Below are positions 47,085 through 52,390 of a stretch of 52,390 nt of DNA, piece by piece. The translations under genes and the position numbers were made by a program. Origin of the DNA: Bradyrhizobium sp. (lineage in GTDB: Bacteria > Pseudomonadota > Alphaproteobacteria > Rhizobiales > Beijerinckiaceae); contig SSMV01000045.1 in assembly GCA_004799435.1 (NCBI GenBank), forward strand, positions 1-52,390, given 5' to 3'. The first letter of the stretch is position 1. Every line of letters begins with the position of its first letter. The notes beneath the pieces are model-generated. The model was given only the letters and a program-made list of their open reading frames with translations. It did not search any database and was not told the origin of the DNA.

Positions 47085-47711
47085 TCAGCGCCACAGCGCG
47101 CCGACGCCGTCGACGACGAATTGCACCGCGAGCGCCGCCAGCACCACGCCGAGCATGCGGCTGAGCACGATATTGCCGGTCGTCCCAAGCAGGCGCGAGA
47201 TGCGGTCGGCGACGAGGAAGACGGCGAAGCTGATCGCCATGGTCAGCGCGATGATCGCCAGCAGGCCGGCGAGCGCCAGCCAGTCGCCGCCGGCGCGCCC
47301 CGCTAGCAGCATTGTTGCGGTGATCGAGCCGGGCCCCGCCATCAGCGGGATCGCCAGCGGGAAGGCGGCGATGTTGCGAATATGGTCGATCGACATCGCG
47401 TCGCTCGCCAGCTCGCGTTTGCGCTCCGTTCGCAGCGCGAAGACCATGTCGAAGGCGATGTAGAAGAGCAGCAACCCCCCGGCGATGCGGAAGGCCGGGA
47501 TCGTCACGCCGAGCGCATCGAGCGCCGGGCGGCCGCCGAGCGCGAAAGCGGCGAGAATGACGAAGGCAATGACGCTGCCGCGCAGCGCCACTTCGCGTTT
47601 TCCCGCCTGATTCATGCCAAGCGTCAGGCCGACGAAAATCGGCGCGAGGCCCGGCGGATCGAGGGTCACCAGCAGCGTGACCAGCGCCGTTTTGAGAAAG
47701 TCGAGCGCCAT
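47085..47711 (-). CDS. MarC-family integral membrane protein
   Basis: A 208-residue protein with six hydrophobic helices; conserved blocks LDPPGLAPIFVGLT, FRIAGGLLLFYIAFDM and FPLAIPLMAGPGSI are diagnostic of the MarC/UPF0056 family. The transported substrate, if any, is unknown; marC itself is not needed for multiple antibiotic resistance. GGAGGGG before the ATG. Divergent from gyrA with 201 bases between, in which I see no other gene. Confidence 0.92.
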   Translation of the reverse strand: MALDFLKTALVTLLVTLDPPGLAPIFVGLTLGMNQAGKREVALRGSVIAFVILAAFALGGRPALDALGVTIPAFRIAGGLLLFYIAFDMVFALRTERKRELASDAMSIDHIRNIAAFPLAIPLMAGPGSITATMLLAGRAGGDWLALAGLLAIIALTMAISFAVFLVADRISRLLGTTGNIVLSRMLGVVLAALAVQFVVDGVGALWR

Positions 47712-47912
47712 TCCGCTCCCCTCCGCAAAGGGCAAGAGCGGGCATCGGCCAGCCCGCGTCAAGGCTGCTCGTCATGGACGGTCGAGCGGCGCCTATAGGA
47801 TATTGATTTTGCAAGGGAAAATAGGGTCGGAAAGAAGCTTCCGGCGGGTGGCGCGGCGCCATGGAATCGGCTACAAATCCGAAGCGAAGATTCGCCCCAG
47901 GAATCCCATCAG

Positions 47913-50684
47913 TTGAGCGACACCAGCGACCAGCGGCCGGGCCCCGATCGGCCTGCCGACATCAAGCCTATTTCCATTCTCGACGAGATGAAGCGCAGCT
48001 ATCTCGATTACGCGATGAGCGTGATCGTCAGCCGCGCGCTTCCCGACGTGCGCGACGGGCTGAAGCCGGTGCATCGGCGCATTCTCTACGCGATGCGTGA
48101 GCTGAATTTCACCCCCGAGCGCTCCTATAACAAGTCGGCGCGCACGACCGGCGACACGATGGGCAAGTACCATCCGCACGGCAATCTCGCCATCTACGAT
48201 GCGCTGGTGCGTATGGCGCAGGATTTTTCGATGCGCGCGCCGCTGATCGACGGGCAGGGCAATTTCGGCTCTGTCGACGGCGATCCGCCGGCGGCCGAAC
48301 GCTACACCGAGGCGCGGCTCGCCAAAACGGCGATGGCGCTGCTCGACGATCTCGACAAGGACACGGTCGACTTCCGTCCGAACTACGACGAGAAGGAGCT
48401 TGAGCCGGTCGTGCTGCCGGCGGGTTTCCCCAATCTCTTGGTCAATGGCGCCGGCGGCATCGCCGTCGGCATGGCGACGAATATCCCTCCCCATAATCTC
48501 GGCGAGACGATCGACGGCGTGCTCGCCCTGATGGACCGACCCGACATTTCGCTCGAAGAGCTGATGGAGATCATTCCCGGCCCGGATTTTCCGACCGGCG
48601 CAGCGATCCTTGGCCGCGGCGGTATACGCGCGGCTTACGCGACCGGGCGCGGCTCGATCGTCATGCGCGCCAAGGTCGCGGTCGAAGAACTGCGCAAGGA
48701 TCGCGAGGCGCTGATCGTCACCGAGATCCCCTATCAGGTGAACAAGGCGACGCTGATCGAGAAGATCGCCGAACTGGTGCGCGAGAAGCGGATCGAAGGC
48801 ATCTCGGATCTACGCGACGAATCCGATCGCGACGGCATGCGCGTCGTCATCGAAATCAAGCGCGATGCGGTCGCCGATGTCGTGCTCAATCAGCTTTGGC
48901 GTTTCACGCAGCTACAGGCGAGTTTCGGCGCCAATATGATCGCGCTGAACGGCGGTCGGCCGGAAATGCTGACGCTGAAGGACATGTTGACCGCCTTCCT
49001 CGACTTCCGCATCGAGGTCGTCACGAGGCGCACCAAATTCCTGCTCACCAAGGCGCGCGACGGCGCGCATATCCAGGTCGGCCTCGCCATTGCGGTCGCC
49101 AATATCGACGAAGTGATTCGGCTGATCCGCACGTCGCCCGATCAGGCGACAGCGCGCGTCGCCCTGATGGAGCGCGCCTGGCCGGCCGGCGACATGGCGC
49201 CGCTGGTGGCGTTGATCGCCGATCCGCGCCATACGCTTGCCGCCGACGGAACGATGCGTCTTTCGGAAGCGCAGGCGCGCGCGATCCTCGAGCTTCGTCT
49301 TGCGCGCCTCACCGGGCTCGGCCGCGACGAAATCGCCGAGGCGCTCAACACGCTCGCGGTGGAAATCGCCGAATATCTCGACATCCTGGGTTCGCGTGCG
49401 CGTCTGATGGGCATCATTCGCGACGAGCTGACCGCGGTGAAGACAGCTTTTGCCGATCCACGCCGCACCGAGATCCTCGATAGCGACGCCGACATGGAGG
49501 ACGAAGACCTCATCCAGCAGGAAGATATGGTCGTGCTGGTCAGCCACGCCGGCTATATCAAGCGCGTGCCGCTGTCGACCTATCGCGCCCAGCGCCGCGG
49601 CGGCAAAGGGCGCTCGGGCATGGCGACGCGCGAGGAGGATTTCGTCGCCCGGCTGTTCGTCGCCTCGACCCATCAGCCGGTGCTGTTCTTCTCCTCCAAG
49701 GGGCAGGTCTACAAGGAAAAAGTCTGGCGGCTGCCGCTCGCCGCGCCGCAGTCGCGCGGCAAGGCGCTGGTCAATCTGCTGCCGCTCGAGGCCGACGAAC
49801 GCATCAGCGCGCTCATGCCGCTGCCCGAGGACGAGGCGAGCTGGTCGGCGCTCGACGTGATGTTCGCCACGACGCGGGGGACCGTCAGGCGCAACAAGCT
49901 CTCCGACTTCGCGCAGGTCAACCGCTCCGGCAAGATCGCGATGAAGCTCAACGAGGGCGAGGGCATTGTCGACGTCCAGATCTGTTCGGAAAAGGACGAC
50001 GTCCTGCTGACGACCGCGCTCGGCCAATGCATTCGCTTCGCGGTCGACGACGTGCGCGTGTTCAAGGGCCGCGATTCGACCGGCGTGCGCGGCGTCAGTC
50101 TCGCGGCGAGCGATAGTATCATTTCGCTCGCCATTCTCAGGCCCTTCGAGGCCACCAGAGAGGAACGCGTCGCCTATCTCAAGATGCGCCGCGCCATGGC
50201 GGGTGAGATCGGCGACGAGCCCAATGGCGGCGCCGACGAGGCGGAGGCCGAAATCAACGGTAACGACAACGGCAATGGCAATGGCAATGGCGGTGGCGAG
50301 GCGTCGTTGTCGCCCGAGCGCTATGCGCAAATGTCGGCCGCCGAACAGACGATCCTCACCGTCTCGGCGCAGGGCTACGGCAAGCGAACGTCCTCATTCG
50401 CCTATCGCGCGACCGGGCGCGGCGGCAAGGGCATCGTCGCGATGGCGGTCAATCCGCGCAATGGTCATCTGGTCGCGTCCTTCCCGGTCGAGGAGGGCGA
50501 CGAGATCATGCTGGTGACCGACGGCGGACAGCTCATTCGCTGCCCGGTCAGCGGCATCCGCGTCGCCGGCCGCAACACGCAAGGGGTGATCGTCTTCGAC
50601 ACCGCCGAGCGCGAGCGCGTGGTGTCGGTCGAGCGCATCTCCGAACCGGACGCCGAAGAGGAAGCGAGCGAGGCGGGGGATTGA
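47913..50684 (+). CDS. gyrA: DNA gyrase subunit A
   Basis: Breakage-reunion subunit that introduces negative supercoils. Active Tyr is Y131 ([10 protein letters not shown]) and the GyrA box QRRGGKG near residue 559 identifies gyrase rather than ParC. Starts with TTG (AGGAAT upstream). 923 residues. In the quinolone-resistance region, N91 and L92 stand at the positions equal to E. coli D82 and S83, while D96 corresponds to D87. A Gly/Asn-repeat insertion ([16 protein letters not shown]) interrupts the C-terminal beta-pinwheel near residue 786. The tail is acidic ([14 protein letters not shown]). Confidence 0.97.
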   Translation: MSDTSDQRPGPDRPADIKPISILDEMKRSYLDYAMSVIVSRALPDVRDGLKPVHRRILYAMRELNFTPERSYNKSARTTGDTMGKYHPHGNLAIYDALVRMAQDFSMRAPLIDGQGNFGSVDGDPPAAERYTEARLAKTAMALLDDLDKDTVDFRPNYDEKELEPVVLPAGFPNLLVNGAGGIAVGMATNIPPHNLGETIDGVLALMDRPDISLEELMEIIPGPDFPTGAAILGRGGIRAAYATGRGSIVMRAKVAVEELRKDREALIVTEIPYQVNKATLIEKIAELVREKRIEGISDLRDESDRDGMRVVIEIKRDAVADVVLNQLWRFTQLQASFGANMIALNGGRPEMLTLKDMLTAFLDFRIEVVTRRTKFLLTKARDGAHIQVGLAIAVANIDEVIRLIRTSPDQATARVALMERAWPAGDMAPLVALIADPRHTLAADGTMRLSEAQARAILELRLARLTGLGRDEIAEALNTLAVEIAEYLDILGSRARLMGIIRDELTAVKTAFADPRRTEILDSDADMEDEDLIQQEDMVVLVSHAGYIKRVPLSTYRAQRRGGKGRSGMATREEDFVARLFVASTHQPVLFFSSKGQVYKEKVWRLPLAAPQSRGKALVNLLPLEADERISALMPLPEDEASWSALDVMFATTRGTVRRNKLSDFAQVNRSGKIAMKLNEGEGIVDVQICSEKDDVLLTTALGQCIRFAVDDVRVFKGRDSTGVRGVSLAASDSIISLAILRPFEATREERVAYLKMRRAMAGEIGDEPNGGADEAEAEINGNDNGNGNGNGGGEASLSPERYAQMSAAEQTILTVSAQGYGKRTSSFAYRATGRGGKGIVAMAVNPRNGHLVASFPVEEGDEIMLVTDGGQLIRCPVSGIRVAGRNTQGVIVFDTAERERVVSVERISEPDAEEEASEAGD
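50271..50297 (+). repeat. Hexamer tandem repeat inside gyrA
   Basis: Three perfect copies of GGCAAT followed by GGCGGTGGC, coding for the Gly-Asn run in the C-terminal domain. Each unit adds two residues, so copy-number change keeps the frame. Confidence 0.85.
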
Positions 50685-50699
50685 GGGCGCGTCTCTCCG

Positions 50700-50910
50700 C
50701 CCTCGTCCTGAGGCGCCGCGAAGCGGCCTCGAAGGATGATGCAGAGAACGCGATCGCGACCGACGCCGCATCCTTCGACGCGCCCTCGCTTGCGAGGGGT
50801 GCACCGGCGCCGTCATTGCGAGGCGCATAGCGACGAAGCAATCCAGAGGCTGAAGAGCGGTCCCAAGAGTCCTGGATTGCTTCGCTTCGCTCGCAATGAC
50901 GCCGATTGTG
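50700..50910. repeat. Two intergenic palindromic repeat elements downstream of gyrA
   Basis: First: TCGAAGGATG at 50729-50738 is inverted to CATCCTTCGA at 50769-50778. Second: CGTCATTGCGAGG with AAGCAATCCAG at 50811-50846 is inverted to CTGGATTGCTTCG with CGCAATGACG at 50872-50901, able to form a long hairpin. Such elements are common between genes in rhizobial-type genomes. No gene lies in this stretch; it may also serve as transcription terminator for gyrA. Confidence 0.75.
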
Positions 50911-51426
50911 CTACGCCCTGCCGCGCGTCAGCGTCGCTTCGATCGTTGGTGGGCGCCTCAGCGTCTGCAGCACGACGCAATAGCGTTCGGTGAGCTTCAG
51001 CAACGTGTCGAGCTGCTCCTGCGGCGCGTCGGTATCGAGCGCGAAACTCAAGCGAATGTCGGTGAAGCCGACCGGCGCGTCCTTGGCGACCGCGAGCGTG
51101 CCGCGAAAATCCAAGTCGCCCTCGGCGCTGACCCGTCCCGAACGGACGGTTACGCCGATGGCGGTCGCCACAGACTTAAGCGTGACGCCGGCGCAGGCGA
51201 CCAGGGCCTCGAGCAGCATGTCGCCCGAACAGAGTTCGAGGCCGCTGCCGCCGGTCGCCGGATGCAGGCCCGCCGTGGCGATGGCGCGCCCCGTTTCGAC
51301 TTTGCAGGCGAGCGAAGCCTCGTCGAGCGAACCCTGCGCCTTGAGCGTGATCTTGGCCGCCGCCGGCTCGGCGCGATAGCGGTCTTTCAGCGGCGCCTGC
51401 AGCGCCCGCAAGTCTTCGGCCTTCAT
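50911..51426 (-). CDS. OsmC-family thiol peroxidase-like protein
   Basis: A 171-residue OsmC/Ohr-fold protein. The two redox cysteines are C78 (EALVACAGVTLKSVA) and C150 (ERYCVVLQTL). OsmC/Ohr proteins reduce organic hydroperoxides in the cytosol. The spacing and C-terminus resemble the general OsmC group more than Ohr, so the preferred peroxide is uncertain. GAGGGAGC before the ATG. Divergent from coaD. Confidence 0.9.
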   Translation of the reverse strand: MKAEDLRALQAPLKDRYRAEPAAAKITLKAQGSLDEASLACKVETGRAIATAGLHPATGGSGLELCSGDMLLEALVACAGVTLKSVATAIGVTVRSGRVSAEGDLDFRGTLAVAKDAPVGFTDIRLSFALDTDAPQEQLDTLLKLTERYCVVLQTLRRPPTIEATLTRGRA

Positions 51427-51538
51427 GGTCGCTCCCTCGATCAGAGCCTCTATCTGCGGCGGCCAGAGGCGGGGCGCAAGCAGGCTTGGCTTCGCGCCGC
51501 CTCTTGCCGGCCGCGCGGCCGCGGGCTAGGCCTTGGCG

Positions 51539-52042
51539 ATGGCGCGCCTCGCTTTTTATTCGGGCTCGTTCGACCCGATCACCAACGGTCACCTCGATGT
51601 GATCGCCAGCGCCGCTGCGCTCTGCGACCGGCTGACGATCGGGGTGGGGGACAATCCCAACAAGGTTGGGCTGTTCACGGTCGAAGAACGGCTTGGGCTG
51701 ATCCGCGCCGCCGCCGGGCCGGTGCTGGCGGGGACCGGCTGTGCGCTGGAGGTCGTGGGCTTTTTGGGGCTGGCGATCGAGGCGGCGCGCGCCGCGCAGG
51801 CGACGATCATTGTGCGGGGCCTGCGCGACTCGACCGATTTCGATTTTGAGATGCAGATGGCCGGGATGAACCGCGCCATGGCGCCGGGCATCCAGACGGT
51901 TTTCGTGCCAGCCTCTTCGCCAGTCAGGCCGATCACCGCGACGCTGGTGCGCCAGATCGCCGCCCTCGGTGGCGATGTCGGCGCCTTCGCGCCGCCCAAT
52001 GTCGTCGCTGCGCTGAAAGCGAAATTCGCCTCCAGCGGTTAG
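51539..52042 (+). CDS. coaD: Phosphopantetheine adenylyltransferase
   Basis: Penultimate step of coenzyme A synthesis: phosphopantetheine plus ATP to dephospho-CoA. The nucleotidyltransferase motif is [16 protein letters not shown] (TNGH), followed by [23 protein letters not shown] and the ATP-side [19 protein letters not shown], where the usual SSxxxxE.. loop is slightly divergent. 167 residues, normal. ATG at 51539 rather than the TTG two codons earlier. Confidence 0.96.
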   Translation: MARLAFYSGSFDPITNGHLDVIASAAALCDRLTIGVGDNPNKVGLFTVEERLGLIRAAAGPVLAGTGCALEVVGFLGLAIEAARAAQATIIVRGLRDSTDFDFEMQMAGMNRAMAPGIQTVFVPASSPVRPITATLVRQIAALGGDVGAFAPPNVVAALKAKFASSG

Positions 52043-52241
52043 CGGCAATCCGGGCGGTGGATCAGTTTGCATCGCCGCTTCGCGCCCATTTCGGCCGGTC
52101 TCGTTCGATGCGGCGGTTCTCAATAGCGGACGCGTTGACGCCGACGCGCCAACTTCGGCGACCATTCTTGGTAAGGAGACGCCTAAGCCCGTGGCGCGGC
52201 TGAAGATGATCCACCCTTCGAGAGCGGAAGAAAATTGGCGA
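52043..52241. other. Intergenic stretch without recognised gene
   Basis: Together with the doubtful fragment beyond it, this leaves about 350 bases without a secure gene after coaD. A ribosome-binding-like AAGGAG at about 52172 precedes a GTG-initiated frame of only 29 codons that I do not support. No terminator with a T run and no palindrome stands out. Confidence 0.5.
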
Positions 52242-52388
52242 TCAAGCCGCGGCTATCGCGCTGCGCCTCTGCTCTTTTGACGACTTGGAGATCGTCTTGC
52301 CTTGGTTGCGTACGGCGCCCGAGGTCTTGCGCTGAGGGGCTTCCTTGCCAACTCCAGCGCTTTGGCGGGTCAGCGTCGAATACGGGCC
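52242..52388 (-). CDS. Possible C-terminal fragment of an unknown gene running off the window
   Basis: The frame is open from the window edge to a TGA at 52242, giving 48 residues that end KTSGAVRNQGKTISKSS and then KEQRRSAIAAA. It is basic and Ser/Lys rich, as C-terminal tails often are. Codon use is less GC3-biased than in neighbouring genes and there is no recognisable domain, so it may be chance. Two other minus-strand frames here are also partly open. Confidence 0.3.
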   Translation of the reverse strand, partial: GPYSTLTRQSAGVGKEAPQRKTSGAVRNQGKTISKSSKEQRRSAIAAA

Positions 52389-52390
52389 AT

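Overview
The window is GC-rich, densely coded chromosomal DNA from an alphaproteobacterium, most likely of the Hyphomicrobiales (Rhizobiales). The pointers are a MipZ division-site ATPase, a hybrid-free PAS/PAS histidine kinase of the PleC/DivJ type, a direct-repeat SOS box (GAAC-N7-GAAC) of the alphaproteobacterial LexA kind in front of uvrA, a FeeM-type N-acyl amino acid synthase, and strongly G/C-ending codons. I see no tRNA, rRNA, CRISPR array, transposase, integrase or prophage genes; this is mostly core chromosome with small accessory pockets.

Layout. 1-5 kb: the end of recR, then a convergent MFP/RND efflux operon. 5.2-9.2 kb: a signalling pocket with a FeeM-like acyltransferase, an unrecognised protein made of two 90-residue repeats, and a membrane PAS-GGDEF-EAL protein, with an AT-rich intergenic stretch. 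9.2-19 kb: an envelope block with pbpC and the alpha-2-macroglobulin yfhM (overlapping by one base), and divergently a secreted peptidoglycan-binding protein carrying what looks like a dead trypsin-like domain, overlapped by murI. 19-25.3 kb: pepN, a PAS histidine kinase and an outer-membrane barrel. 25.4-29.3 kb: mipZ with a family 2 glycosyltransferase behind it, a long-tailed cation diffusion facilitator and gloA. 29.3-34.2 kb: a serine beta-lactamase-like hydrolase, rarA, then three copies of a compound inverted repeat alternating with two small genes (a conserved hypothetical and a DUF559 nuclease-like gene), ndk, and an orphan ParA-type ATPase. 34.3-38.2 kb: small VOC/YCII genes, and a tetR-amidase operon divergent from an SRPBCC gene with a perfect 7+2+7 palindrome between them. 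38.2-42.7 kb: a lone Rieske gene, uvrA and divergent ssb with an SOS box between. 42.8-46.5 kb: pterin-related genes (phhB, a DHFR/RibD-like reductase, folE), rpe, an SDR and a MAPEG protein. 46.6-52.4 kb: an exported chorismate mutase, marC, gyrA, palindromic intergenic repeats, an OsmC-family protein, coaD, and a possible gene fragment at the edge.

How they fit together: the 9-18 kb block concerns peptidoglycan synthesis and repair (glutamate racemase, PBP1C) with periplasmic protease trapping (YfhM); recR, rarA, uvrA and ssb are DNA-repair genes, of which uvrA and probably ssb are LexA-controlled; phhB/DHFR-like/folE suggest reduced-pterin supply and recycling. The least explained items are the two-repeat protein next to the FeeM-like enzyme, the pseudo-protease beside yfhM/pbpC, and the repeat/DUF559 array between rarA and ndk.
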